A stretch of 54,583 bases of DNA, taken from contig CAIUUO010000192.1 in the NCBI GenBank assembly GCA_903902325.1, positions 1 to 54,583 on the forward strand, read 5' to 3'. The DNA comes from an uncultured Bacteroidia bacterium. GTDB taxonomy: Bacteria; Bacteroidota; Bacteroidia; Bacteroidales; Prolixibacteraceae. The notes below the pieces were generated by a model. That model had not been told where the DNA came from. It was given only the letters and a program-made list of their open reading frames with translations, and did no database searches. The stretch's first letter is position 1; each line of letters opens with the position of its first letter. This document shows, in pieces, positions 27,936-36,832 of the stretch. The translations under genes and the position numbers were made by a program.

Positions 27936-30458
27936 TTAATTTACAATTTTCTCGGTGAAGAGTTTTCCCTTGGGCGTCAGGGTGATTTTGTCGCCCTTTA
28001 TTGTGTTGATAACCAATAATTTTCCTGATATATTCTTAACTTTCTTCCCGTTAATGTATTGGGTTAATTCGCTTTCATCCCATGGATTTTGAACGGTACA
28101 TTTACCACCTTTTTGTGAATAAATCTCAACGAATTCAATCTGGCCTTTCGTTATCGAAGCACTTACCAGGAAAGCATCACGGGCAGCAAGTGTAAACTGT
28201 GCATCCCACTCTTTCGGCCAAGCCGGGAAAATATAGTTGACAGGATCTTTCCCGGGCGATGGCGGAACACTCTGAAGCAAGGCGGCGTTTAATGCCTGCG
28301 ATGCCAGGCCAAGCCTTTCACATTCAATGGCGCCAGGACCTTCACCCAAAGCTAATCGGTTCCGGAAAACACCCCGACCTTGCGTGCTTTGCGCCTGGTT
28401 AATTCGCATCTGGTTAGGGATTAAATATTTAACCTGATCGGCTAAACCGAGGTTGGATGCGACAACAGCATTCCTGGATAATAAACTAACATTGGTATTT
28501 TCATTTGCCCCGTTTGGATTTCTTTTCATGTAAGCACTTAGCACACTCTTGAACAATTCCTTGTTCTCTGAAGCAATGGTGCATAAGTCATAGTATTCGG
28601 CAGGTAACTGAGAGGCGGGAACAGGTGCCAGATGATCCAGTATTTCTTTCCAGAGCGGACGGAGTTCTGCATCAACTCTCAATATTTCCGAAGCACGGAT
28701 AGCGATCGGAAGCATGGCATACATCGCTGAAATCTCTTCGGCAGTATCTTCTCCTCCCCATTTATCACGATCTTCGAGGTTGTTCACAAAACTGATATGG
28801 TATTTCCCATCCTTTGCCTGGTATAGATTTGGAAAATTCCGGTAAAATTCCGCTGTACCTCTTATCATCGGATAGGCTGTTGACTTTAACCATTCCTTAT
28901 CCAGGTAATAGGCATACCGCAACCAATAGAGATAGGAGACCTTAGCCGTTGATGACATAATGTGCGAGGTATAGGAGAACGGAGGCTTAGGGGCGAAACG
29001 AGTATTTTCATTTCTTGCCAATGGACCACCGGAAATTTTCTCCATGAAAAGCCAGTTCCAGCGGCTATTAAGACTGTTCTTATACCTCGCATAATCCTGA
29101 AAAGCTTTCGAGCGTTCGTCCCAGGGTTTCCTGGCAAGGTATAAATCACGCATATCCGTGGCCACACTGTCGGGAAGGTCTTCCAGACCATCAAACCAGG
29201 TGGTCTCCGGAATCCAGAGTCCTTTTGAACCCCACTGCTGCACGGCAGCTTTTGCAAATGAATCGAAGTTCTTGGTGTAGGTCGAAAATACCGGATTCAT
29301 TATTTCAGGTCTGTTGTTTGCAGTTAGCCCGTTATAATAACATCCCTGGTTGTGCCACCAGAACTGTGAGCCCCACATGATCAAATCCCCGTTGGTGTAC
29401 CAAAGCATGCCGCTGAAACGGGGCATGTATACCCCACGCGAACAGGAAGCCATGATATAAAGCAGATAAGTGTTGTTCTTTTGAACCTCATCGGCCACAT
29501 TGTCGTCACTGTGTAACCGAATGAATGCTTTTGACCAGTATTCAGCCCACCATTTGCCATTATCTGTCAATAAACCATTGAAACTTTTTGCCTGGGCAGC
29601 ATCCAGCTGTTTTAAGGCAAGAGCGGCTACATCCACTTTCGGATCAGAACTTGAAGCGCTTGAGGTTAAAATAGTAAAGGTACCTTTGCCCGGTTCGGCA
29701 GACAGTCGTACGGTTAATTCATTGTAATAGACTGCTTTGCATTTTCTCCCGGCAATCCCAACAGCCACCGCTGATGCATTGTAAAATTTATCTTCCTTAA
29801 ATTCCTGCACCAGAATAATTCGTCCGTCTCGTATTTCTAGTCTTGACAATGCTGAATGCTCTCCAGTCTGAACCTGAACTTCATGCTTGTTCATTACATC
29901 AAGGTCTTTGTTTCCCTTGTATGACATTACATACCGCAACATGCGCAAGTCAACATCAATTGCAGACGGAGAATTTCGCTGGTCTGTTATTTCTGTTGCG
30001 ATCACATCTCCGTCATTCCAGGCAAGTACCCGGGCACTCAGGCCATTTCCCTTCACTGTTGACAGCCCGTCATAAACGGATAAATGCTGGTTAAATGACT
30101 TTCCTGTGAAAACATCATCACCATAATCGACCACGTTGATGTCGAGATACCCGCATCCGTTTGCGTAAGTAGTATGAGCTATCGGAAAGCTGTTGGTATT
30201 GCAGCCAACAGAGAAAACATCGGTCCTGTTAATCTGGAAATGGATAGCCGAAGGGGTTGTCCAAACCAGACTGCCCATTTGTCCATTTCCAACAGGCATC
30301 CCTTCTTCACTTCTGGTAACCGGTGTATCATAGGAAAGATCAGCTCTTGAAACAAGGCTTTTATAGTCGACTTTCATGATCCGACTACCGTTCACCTGTG
30401 CCATACTTATTTCAGAACAAAGCAGGGCAAGCAGAATGATCAAAAATGTTGCTCTCAT
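27936..30458 (-). CDS. GH95-like / DUF5703-type (alpha/alpha)6-barrel protein, 840 aa
   Basis: Signal peptide at residues 1-20 (ending ISMAQ). The N-terminal domain carries EGMPVGNGQMGSLVW (about 52-66), the counterpart of the GH95 PVGNGRLG motif, and looks like the DUF5703 domain. The following helical region has WGSQFWWHNQGCYYNGL, WNWLFMEKISGG and GEGPGAIECERLGL, suggesting an (alpha/alpha)6 barrel. The GH95 catalytic set ([23 protein letters not shown]) is not present in recognisable form, so the activity is unknown. It is placed between GH43 and GH92, 25-26 bases from each, and is surely co-transcribed. It is best treated as an uncharacterised glycosidase candidate. Confidence 0.75.
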   Translation of the reverse strand: MRATFLIILLALLCSEISMAQVNGSRIMKVDYKSLVSRADLSYDTPVTRSEEGMPVGNGQMGSLVWTTPSAIHFQINRTDVFSVGCNTNSFPIAHTTYANGCGYLDINVVDYGDDVFTGKSFNQHLSVYDGLSTVKGNGLSARVLAWNDGDVIATEITDQRNSPSAIDVDLRMLRYVMSYKGNKDLDVMNKHEVQVQTGEHSALSRLEIRDGRIILVQEFKEDKFYNASAVAVGIAGRKCKAVYYNELTVRLSAEPGKGTFTILTSSASSSDPKVDVAALALKQLDAAQAKSFNGLLTDNGKWWAEYWSKAFIRLHSDDNVADEVQKNNTYLLYIMASCSRGVYMPRFSGMLWYTNGDLIMWGSQFWWHNQGCYYNGLTANNRPEIMNPVFSTYTKNFDSFAKAAVQQWGSKGLWIPETTWFDGLEDLPDSVATDMRDLYLARKPWDERSKAFQDYARYKNSLNSRWNWLFMEKISGGPLARNENTRFAPKPPFSYTSHIMSSTAKVSYLYWLRYAYYLDKEWLKSTAYPMIRGTAEFYRNFPNLYQAKDGKYHISFVNNLEDRDKWGGEDTAEEISAMYAMLPIAIRASEILRVDAELRPLWKEILDHLAPVPASQLPAEYYDLCTIASENKELFKSVLSAYMKRNPNGANENTNVSLLSRNAVVASNLGLADQVKYLIPNQMRINQAQSTQGRGVFRNRLALGEGPGAIECERLGLASQALNAALLQSVPPSPGKDPVNYIFPAWPKEWDAQFTLAARDAFLVSASITKGQIEFVEIYSQKGGKCTVQNPWDESELTQYINGKKVKNISGKLLVINTIKGDKITLTPKGKLFTEKIVN

Positions 30459-30484
30459 ATAAATTTATTATTGGGTACTAAAAA

Positions 30485-32764
30485 TTAATAATGTTGAAGC
30501 TCCGGTGCACTTCCCCATGCAGTGTTCGGCCGAGGTCCCATATCAAGAACCATTGTTCCACCACTGATCATATCCTTGTGTTCGAACCATGGCTTGTTCA
30601 ACGGCTTGCCGTTCAGCATGGCGGACTGGATGTATTTGTTTGCTGCCGAGACATTCCTGGCAGTAATCGTAAAAACTTTTCCCCCTGCCAGGTTCAGCTT
30701 AACTTCATCGAAAATCGGGCTTCCGATGTCATACACCGGACGGCCGGGGCAGACCGGATAGAAACCCATGGCGCTGAATGCATACCAGGACGATTGCTCT
30801 CCGTTGTCTTCATCCCCACTAATTCCAAGCGGTCCGGCGTTGAACCAGATCTTCATGATATCGCGAACCCGGCGTTGCGTCATCCAGGGCGCGCCAGCAT
30901 AGTTGTAGAGGTAGGGAATATGAAAACTCGGTTCATTGCCTTGTGCATATTGCCCTATCAGACCTGTCATGTCAGGTAGCAGCGCCTGAAACAGATACTT
31001 GCCTGATCCCCGAAATGGCTCAGGAGGATTATTATACCCGCCGAATTGGTCTTGAAACAGGGCATTCAGTTTATCGACAAATTTTTCTCTTCCGCCCATA
31101 AGATTGATCAAACCGGGCACATCTTGCTGGACATGGAAGGTGTAGGTCCATCCATTCATTTCAGTGTAATATTCCCGCCCCCCCTGGCCTCCGCTCCAGA
31201 TAGGACTGAACTCCTTCTCGTCGAGTACCCAATTGCCGTCCTCCGACTTGGGTGCCATGAAACCAATACGCTTGTCGAATACGTTTTCGTAGTTGTGCGA
31301 TCGCTTTAAAAAGTACTCGTAATCTTCTTTCTTGTTCAGTATTTTAGCCCACTCTGCCATACACCAGTCGTCGTAGGTGGTTTCGAGCGTTACCGCCACC
31401 GCCTGGCGCCGCTCAAACGGATGAACCCCTTCGACTGTCTCCTTTTCACCCTTCTTCAGGGCAGGAAAGTATCCCTTTTCGAGATAGAAACGGTCCAGCG
31501 AAGTCTGCGGCACATTCCGCCACGGCAGAAACGTATCCTCCATCTGCAACTTTTTAAACGCCTCATAGGCCTTGTCCACATCGAAATCGCGGTAGCCTTT
31601 CACGTAAGCGTCCAGCGCCACCCCGATCACGTGGTGGCCGCTCAGTCCACGGTTGATGGCAGACATAGTGCCGGTTTTTTCATAAAGCGTGATAAAGGAG
31701 CGGATGAGATCGACCTGTTCCCGGGGATCTAAAAGTAGATGCAACGGCTCCAGGGAACGATAATTGCCCCACATGGCGGCACCTGCCCCAATAGGGTAAA
31801 ACCCATGACCATCTGCCGGATGTACCTGCTGGTCGAAGGAGCCATAATACTTTCCGTCTTCTGTGACGTCGGAGACACTTGTCAGCACGCGGTAAAGAGA
31901 TGTGTAAAAGATGGTGCGCTGGTCTTCGGATCCTCCCTTTACTTCGATGGTTCTTAGCGCATCATTCCAGGTCTTGCGTGCCTGCGCCCGCGTCCGGTCG
32001 AAGTTCCATGACTGTATCTCACGCTGCAGGTTCTGACGCGCCTGATCCAGACTAATACTGGAGATGCCGACACGCATTTCGATCTGTCTGTTCTGCCCCG
32101 GCGAAAAATCCGCCAGAATCACCTGTCCACCCGCTCCACCGCGTGCGTTTGCCCTGACAGGTTGTACGCTGGTCAAAGTCCTGGATGAAGAAACAGGTTG
32201 AGAGAACTCGGCATAGAAATAGCCGCCTCTGCCCCTGCCACCTCCACTGCCACCACTAAGCACAGCATTGTTAGTAGAGTCGATCTTTGCAGTCTGCGGC
32301 ACGTTGAACAGTATATGTGCTGCAACTCCTGCCGGGAAAGTGAAACGGTAATGGCCGGCATGTGAGCTTACCGTATATTCCACTTTGATATCGTATTTCT
32401 CCAGGATTGCCGAGTAGTAGTATGGCGTGGCCGTCTCCAGATCGTGGTCATACATGGAGGCGTACCTGGATGGTTCGGTCTCGGCAATCCCGCTCATTGG
32501 CATCAGGGACATTCCTCCGGCAGGAAAACCGTAAATTTTATCCGCCAGATAACGGTCTGTGATTCCCGGTGTGGTAATCGGAGCTATTCGCATCGTACCG
32601 TATGGCATGATGACATTAGGGGAGGTCGCCGAAAGCAAATGACCGATCCCTCCCAAGTTAGGATTCACATAATCGACCGGCGTTTTCTTCCCGTTTTGTG
32701 CAGTTGCACAAGTGACCATCAGGAGCAATCCAATTAATACATTAACAGTACTTGAAAATTTCAT
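30485..32764 (-). CDS. GH92 alpha-mannosidase, 759 aa, with a Gly/Arg-rich insert
   Basis: Signal peptide at residues 1-23 (ending ATAQ). GH92 hallmarks are clear: DYVNPNLGGIGH near the N-terminus, HPFERRQAVAVTLETTYDDW, WSGGQGGREYYTEMNGW with Glu535 (probable acid), GNEPSFHIPYLYNYAG, and GDEDNGEQSSWY with Asp651 and Asp653 (base pair), then FYPVCPG. These are calcium-dependent inverting exo-alpha-mannosidases. A low-complexity segment, GGSGGGRGRGG (171-181), interrupts the N-terminal beta-sandwich, and a second, ARGGAGG, follows at about 207-213. The gene is visibly more GC-rich than its paralogue at 34656-36821: one hand-counted line has 32 of 60 G/C against 22 of 60. It is preceded by a 131-base gap with a palindrome. 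Confidence 0.93.
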   Translation of the reverse strand: MKFSSTVNVLIGLLLMVTCATAQNGKKTPVDYVNPNLGGIGHLLSATSPNVIMPYGTMRIAPITTPGITDRYLADKIYGFPAGGMSLMPMSGIAETEPSRYASMYDHDLETATPYYYSAILEKYDIKVEYTVSSHAGHYRFTFPAGVAAHILFNVPQTAKIDSTNNAVLSGGSGGGRGRGGYFYAEFSQPVSSSRTLTSVQPVRANARGGAGGQVILADFSPGQNRQIEMRVGISSISLDQARQNLQREIQSWNFDRTRAQARKTWNDALRTIEVKGGSEDQRTIFYTSLYRVLTSVSDVTEDGKYYGSFDQQVHPADGHGFYPIGAGAAMWGNYRSLEPLHLLLDPREQVDLIRSFITLYEKTGTMSAINRGLSGHHVIGVALDAYVKGYRDFDVDKAYEAFKKLQMEDTFLPWRNVPQTSLDRFYLEKGYFPALKKGEKETVEGVHPFERRQAVAVTLETTYDDWCMAEWAKILNKKEDYEYFLKRSHNYENVFDKRIGFMAPKSEDGNWVLDEKEFSPIWSGGQGGREYYTEMNGWTYTFHVQQDVPGLINLMGGREKFVDKLNALFQDQFGGYNNPPEPFRGSGKYLFQALLPDMTGLIGQYAQGNEPSFHIPYLYNYAGAPWMTQRRVRDIMKIWFNAGPLGISGDEDNGEQSSWYAFSAMGFYPVCPGRPVYDIGSPIFDEVKLNLAGGKVFTITARNVSAANKYIQSAMLNGKPLNKPWFEHKDMISGGTMVLDMGPRPNTAWGSAPELQHY
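32222..32254 (-). repeat. Gly/Arg-rich low-complexity segment inside the GH92
   Basis: The codons for residues 171-181 encode Gly-Gly-Ser-Gly-Gly-Gly-Arg-Gly-Arg-Gly-Gly within an otherwise ordinary GH92 N-terminal domain. The paralogue at 34656-36821 has no such run at the equivalent place. Similar segments occur in other enzymes of this window. Confidence 0.8.
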
Positions 32765-32895
32765 GCGTGTATATTTTGTTTTTTAAAGGCCGCATGGAAT
32801 ACCCACATATTCATTTTCAGTTGGTCCCGACATGTCGGGGTGGGTATTTCATTTTGTTTGATGTGTAAGTTCTTCGCTTTTACCTGACATGCATT
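32765..32895. promoter_or_regulatory. 131-base gap with nested inverted repeats
   Basis: This gap lies between the GH71/99-like stop and the 759-aa GH92 start. It contains a perfect 14-base palindrome, CCCGACATGTCGGG (32826-32839). It also has a 9-base inverted pair, AATACCCAC (32798-32806) and GTGGGTATT (32840-32848), whose right arm abuts the palindrome. No T tract follows on the coding strand, so a standard intrinsic terminator is not evident. A dimeric-regulator operator or an RNA hairpin that changes expression between the two halves of the locus is possible. Confidence 0.5.
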
Positions 32896-34623
32896 TTATT
32901 GTTCAATGATCTGCCAACGCAAATCATTTCTTGCTTTTAATTCATCAAGTGTTGAAGGGCTAGCAATTTGAATTAATTCCTGATTTTCCGTACAGCATAG
33001 AGTCATGTTACCGTTCTTGCTTGTGATGCGGCAAAAACCTGAACCATCCCACTCAAGATGCCACTTCCCAATATCTCCCTTTGAAATGGGAACCATCATT
33101 ACCGGACTGTTTGCAGCGGATGAGCCCAGCACTTTGCCTGATACCTTGCTCTTGATCGTAAAAAATCCGTTCCCATCAAAGAGGATTTGCCATTCTGCAC
33201 CACCTTCAGAAGTGAGCGTAGCAGTTTTCGCTGCCTTGCCATTGGCATGTAATTTCAATTCCTTGCCTTTATTGATAATGGTGTATAGTTTTTTATTGTC
33301 AAAGGGTGAAATAGGGATTGGGAAGTTGATGGTTTTCTGTTCTTTAAGCATTTTCGCACCCGTGCCGGTTAAACGCAGATAATAATCACTGGTAGCACCG
33401 TCATAAGTCAAAAATGGTGCTTGCACCGGAGGATGATTCTCAATTTTCATGATCTGCGTTCCTTCGTTTATCTCGTCAAACATGGCAACAAATACACAAT
33501 TCAGCTTATATTTTGAGGCTTCCACAAACTGTTCCCACAAGTAATTCCCGTTACGGCGCGGCACGACAGGTCCCTTTGGTGGTGTTGGCGGTGGCCCTGC
33601 AATATGTGTACCCGAATTAAATACAGGAGAAAATAGGATATTGCGCTGCTTGCACCATTCCATATCACCTACCCAGGAATCCATTTTTTCAGTCTTGTAT
33701 CCGGTTTTTGGGTCTATCACAACGCGACCAACACTCCATGGTTGTATGGCTGTCATGGTAGCCAGCATATCCAGAAATTCAGGTGTGCCTTCTGTTCTCC
33801 ATTTGGTTTCTACTCCACCAACTACTGCTCCCTGATATTTCCCGGGCGACTGGATGAAATCTACCACTGCTTTGGTAAATGCCGGCTGGGATGCAGGCCT
33901 GTTGGGGAAGAAACCCCATAAAAGGAGAACAGGCTTACCATTGTGGTGCAGGTAGCGTGGGTCGCTGGTGATTCCGTTATCCACCATCTTTTTCCATTGA
34001 TCCACAATTATGGTATAAACTTCTTCCTTTGTGGTTCTTTGGTTAAATGAGCTCATGTCCCACATAAATGCCCATGTACGTCCCGTAGCTGCGGCAGCTT
34101 TTTTGACATTGAGCATTACCTGGTACCTGAAAGTAGTGTCAGAAGCCTGCGTGCCGCCCTTGAAATGACCACAAAATTCAGAAAGCCAAACACCATCGAT
34201 GCCATATTGCTTCATCCATTGAAAATGGCGAAGTACCGTCTGGTAATTTAATGCGCTAAAAAGTTCGGCAGGTTTACCATTTGGGTAAGTATATCCCGGG
34301 ACAGCATATTTTTCGGAGGGACTGTACTCACTCATGTCGGGCCAGGTATCAAAAGCCAGCAAGGATGGATCGGTGGGGGAGTCGGGAGGTTTTGTCTGAG
34401 GTTGGGTTTGACCATTTCGTCCTGCACCTGTGCGGGGCGAGTTAAAGGTATGTGCCCAATTTGCATTACCCATTGGATCAGATGGAACACGGAACCATCC
34501 CTGATACCCTGCCATTACTTTGTTGTTTAAAGTTGTGGCATCTACTGTCTGTGCCCTGGGTTGCATCGAAAAGGCACTGAGCAAGATGAACAGGGGCAGC
34601 AACACTTTTATTTTTGGCAACAT
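32896..34623 (-). CDS. GH71/99-like glycosidase with C-terminal beta-trefoil-like domain
   Basis: The protein is 575 aa with a signal peptide ending near residue 25 (QPRAQ). The barrel starts VMAGYQGWF (36-44) and contains RHFQWMKQYGIDGVW (132-146), PVLLLWGFF, GGVETKWR and MFDEINEGT (381-389). Glu384 and Glu387 keep the E-x-x-E spacing also seen at 531/534 in the 10051-12687 enzyme and in GH99. Residues about 440-575 (ILFDGNGFFTIKSK, HLEWDGSGFCRITSK) look like a ricin-type carbohydrate-binding trefoil. It lacks the T9SS tail of its relative, so it is probably periplasmic. Annotation pipelines often call such proteins xylosidase/arabinosidase without evidence. It lies between the two GH92 genes, consistent with alpha-mannose chemistry (inference). 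Confidence 0.85.
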   Translation of the reverse strand: MLPKIKVLLPLFILLSAFSMQPRAQTVDATTLNNKVMAGYQGWFRVPSDPMGNANWAHTFNSPRTGAGRNGQTQPQTKPPDSPTDPSLLAFDTWPDMSEYSPSEKYAVPGYTYPNGKPAELFSALNYQTVLRHFQWMKQYGIDGVWLSEFCGHFKGGTQASDTTFRYQVMLNVKKAAAATGRTWAFMWDMSSFNQRTTKEEVYTIIVDQWKKMVDNGITSDPRYLHHNGKPVLLLWGFFPNRPASQPAFTKAVVDFIQSPGKYQGAVVGGVETKWRTEGTPEFLDMLATMTAIQPWSVGRVVIDPKTGYKTEKMDSWVGDMEWCKQRNILFSPVFNSGTHIAGPPPTPPKGPVVPRRNGNYLWEQFVEASKYKLNCVFVAMFDEINEGTQIMKIENHPPVQAPFLTYDGATSDYYLRLTGTGAKMLKEQKTINFPIPISPFDNKKLYTIINKGKELKLHANGKAAKTATLTSEGGAEWQILFDGNGFFTIKSKVSGKVLGSSAANSPVMMVPISKGDIGKWHLEWDGSGFCRITSKNGNMTLCCTENQELIQIASPSTLDELKARNDLRWQIIEQ

Positions 34624-34655
34624 AATATGGATTTAATTAGTGGTTATAAACAAAG

Positions 34656-36821
34656 TTATTCCGCCTTAGACATGGATGGGGGTACTGCATCCGGTGAACT
34701 ACCCCATAGTTTATTCGGTCTGGATCCCATTATTAGAACGAGTGTCCCACCTTTAACAAGTGTTGAATGTTCAAACCATGTTTGGTTAAGAGGTACACCG
34801 TTTAAAGTGGCTGATTGAACATATTTGTTTTGTGCAGATACATTTTTTGCTTCAATCACAAAAGTCTTTTTATTGCCCAAATCGATTGTGGACTTCTTAA
34901 ATATAGGACTTCCAATCAGCCATACCGGATAATTTGGAATCATAGGGTCGGAGTAAATGCCCATTGCACTGCAGACGTACCAATGAGACATGAGTCCTGT
35001 GTCTTCATCGCCACATATTCCAAGTGGCCCTGTGCCATACCATACATCCATAATCTCTCTTACCCGCCTTTGCGTTTTCCAGGGTGCACCTGAATAGTTA
35101 TGCAGATAAGGTATCTGACGAGAGAACTCATTCCCCTGGGCATAATTTCCAATTAAACCTGTCATATCGGGGAACTGATCCAGAAAACTATATTTTGATG
35201 TTTGATACTGTTCAGTATAAAGAGCATCCAGTTTATTGTTGAAATTGTCTCGGCCTCCCATAAGGTTGATTAGTCCCTGAATATCATGTGACACATACCA
35301 TGTGTATATCCAGCTGTTCATCTCAGCAAAATAATCTCTTCCCCCTTGTCCGCCTGATAATTTTGGATTAAAGGGAGTGATCCAGTTACCATCCTCTGTT
35401 TTAGGCGACATAAAACCAGTTTGTTTATTAAACACGTTTTGATAATCGTGCGCATGTTTCATAAAATACTCATAATCATCAGTCTTGCCCAATCCCTTTG
35501 CAACCTGTGCAACACACCAGCTCTCGTAAGCTGCCTGCAAAGTAACCGTAACACTTTGACGTTTTTCAAAGGGATGCACCTGGGGTACCCATTCTTGTTT
35601 CCCGGGAGGAATTGCAGGAAAGAATCCATTTTTTATATAAAAGCTATCCAATTGTGTATAAGGTCCTTTTCGCCATGGCAATTTGGTTGATTCCAAGAAC
35701 TCTGTCTTCATATTTGCATAAGCTTTCTCGACATCGAAATTCCGGATACCTCGCAGATACATGTCTGCTATCATCACAAGATTGGTCTTTTGAAACATGC
35801 CACCCATCATGGAAACGGAGGGGTATAATTCACCTTTTGACATGGCAGCATACTTTTGTGCTCTTTCAATCAATTTGTCATCCCTGAGTTTCATCCTGTT
35901 CTGAAGGCTTTCACCACCCAGAGAAAAGTATATACCAGTGTAAAATATGGTGAGCTGATCATCCGTTCCGCCTTCAACTTTAAACAGATCCAGGGATGCT
36001 TCCCATTTATTTTTTGCACTGTTTTTTAGCGCTTCAAAGCCCCAAGCGGGGATATCCTTATCAAGGTTTTTTTGCGCCTGTTCAACACTTTCATTGGAAA
36101 CGCCAATTTTTACTTCTACTTGTTCTCCTTTCGATGTGGCATAGTTTGCAAAAACCCCAACGTTGGTCCCGCTTTGCGTATTTGCTCCGGGAAATGCCTT
36201 GTCACCGTTCCATGAACCGAATGACTTGAATGGTTTGCTGAATTTTGCATAAAAATAAAAACTGCGGTTTCCCATCCCTTCCTGCCCTTCTATGGTATTT
36301 TCATTTACAACATTAAATTTGGCGTTACTGCCTAACAAAATGTGCGAATCTGAATTTTCAGGGAAGGTGAATCTATAATAAGAGGCTTGGTCAGCGGCAG
36401 TATATTCAACATTAATATCATAATCTTGCAGTAAAAGTGCAGAATAGTAAGGCGTTACAGTTTCAAAATCGTGATCGTAGTTAGAAGCCATTTTCGCCGG
36501 GGTTACTTCAATATTTCCCGTAGTTGCCATAATCCACGAAGGAATTGTTTTTGTTCCGTACCTTACAACGTCTCTCAGCGAAAAACTAAATACCTTATCT
36601 GCCAGGTACCGATCATAAATTTCAGGCCAGGGATTTGAGCATAACCTAACAGATCCCTGGGGTAACTGAACAGCAGGGTCAGTTGCCACGAGCAGATGAC
36701 CGATCCCTCCGATGTTCGGATTCACGTAATCAAGCGGGGTTTTCTTTTTAGTTTGAGCTGTGGCACCACCAACAATTAAAAGAATTCCAATAAATACACT
36801 TATAAAATTTGAATATTTCAT
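34656..36821 (-). CDS. GH92 alpha-mannosidase, divergent, 721 aa
   Basis: Signal peptide at residues 1-23 (ending ATAQ). It shares KTPLDYVNPNIGGIGHLL, HPFEKRQSVTVTLQAAYESW, LSGGQGGRDYFAEMNSW, GNEFSRQIPYLHNYSG and GICGDEDTGLMSHWY with the 30485-32764 enzyme, so the catalytic Glu and Asp pair are retained. Differences include Phe for Pro after GNE, a segment SFSLRDVVRYGTKTIPSW in place of the usual N-terminal glycine loop, and the absence of the FYPVCPG motif (IYSDPMIPNYP instead). These changes surround the sugar-binding cleft and suggest a different linkage or aglycone preference. It starts 11 bases after the double hydrolase gene and is more AT-rich than the other GH92. Confidence 0.92.
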   Translation of the reverse strand: MKYSNFISVFIGILLIVGGATAQTKKKTPLDYVNPNIGGIGHLLVATDPAVQLPQGSVRLCSNPWPEIYDRYLADKVFSFSLRDVVRYGTKTIPSWIMATTGNIEVTPAKMASNYDHDFETVTPYYSALLLQDYDINVEYTAADQASYYRFTFPENSDSHILLGSNAKFNVVNENTIEGQEGMGNRSFYFYAKFSKPFKSFGSWNGDKAFPGANTQSGTNVGVFANYATSKGEQVEVKIGVSNESVEQAQKNLDKDIPAWGFEALKNSAKNKWEASLDLFKVEGGTDDQLTIFYTGIYFSLGGESLQNRMKLRDDKLIERAQKYAAMSKGELYPSVSMMGGMFQKTNLVMIADMYLRGIRNFDVEKAYANMKTEFLESTKLPWRKGPYTQLDSFYIKNGFFPAIPPGKQEWVPQVHPFEKRQSVTVTLQAAYESWCVAQVAKGLGKTDDYEYFMKHAHDYQNVFNKQTGFMSPKTEDGNWITPFNPKLSGGQGGRDYFAEMNSWIYTWYVSHDIQGLINLMGGRDNFNNKLDALYTEQYQTSKYSFLDQFPDMTGLIGNYAQGNEFSRQIPYLHNYSGAPWKTQRRVREIMDVWYGTGPLGICGDEDTGLMSHWYVCSAMGIYSDPMIPNYPVWLIGSPIFKKSTIDLGNKKTFVIEAKNVSAQNKYVQSATLNGVPLNQTWFEHSTLVKGGTLVLIMGSRPNKLWGSSPDAVPPSMSKAE

Positions 36822-36832
36822 TGTGATTGGTG

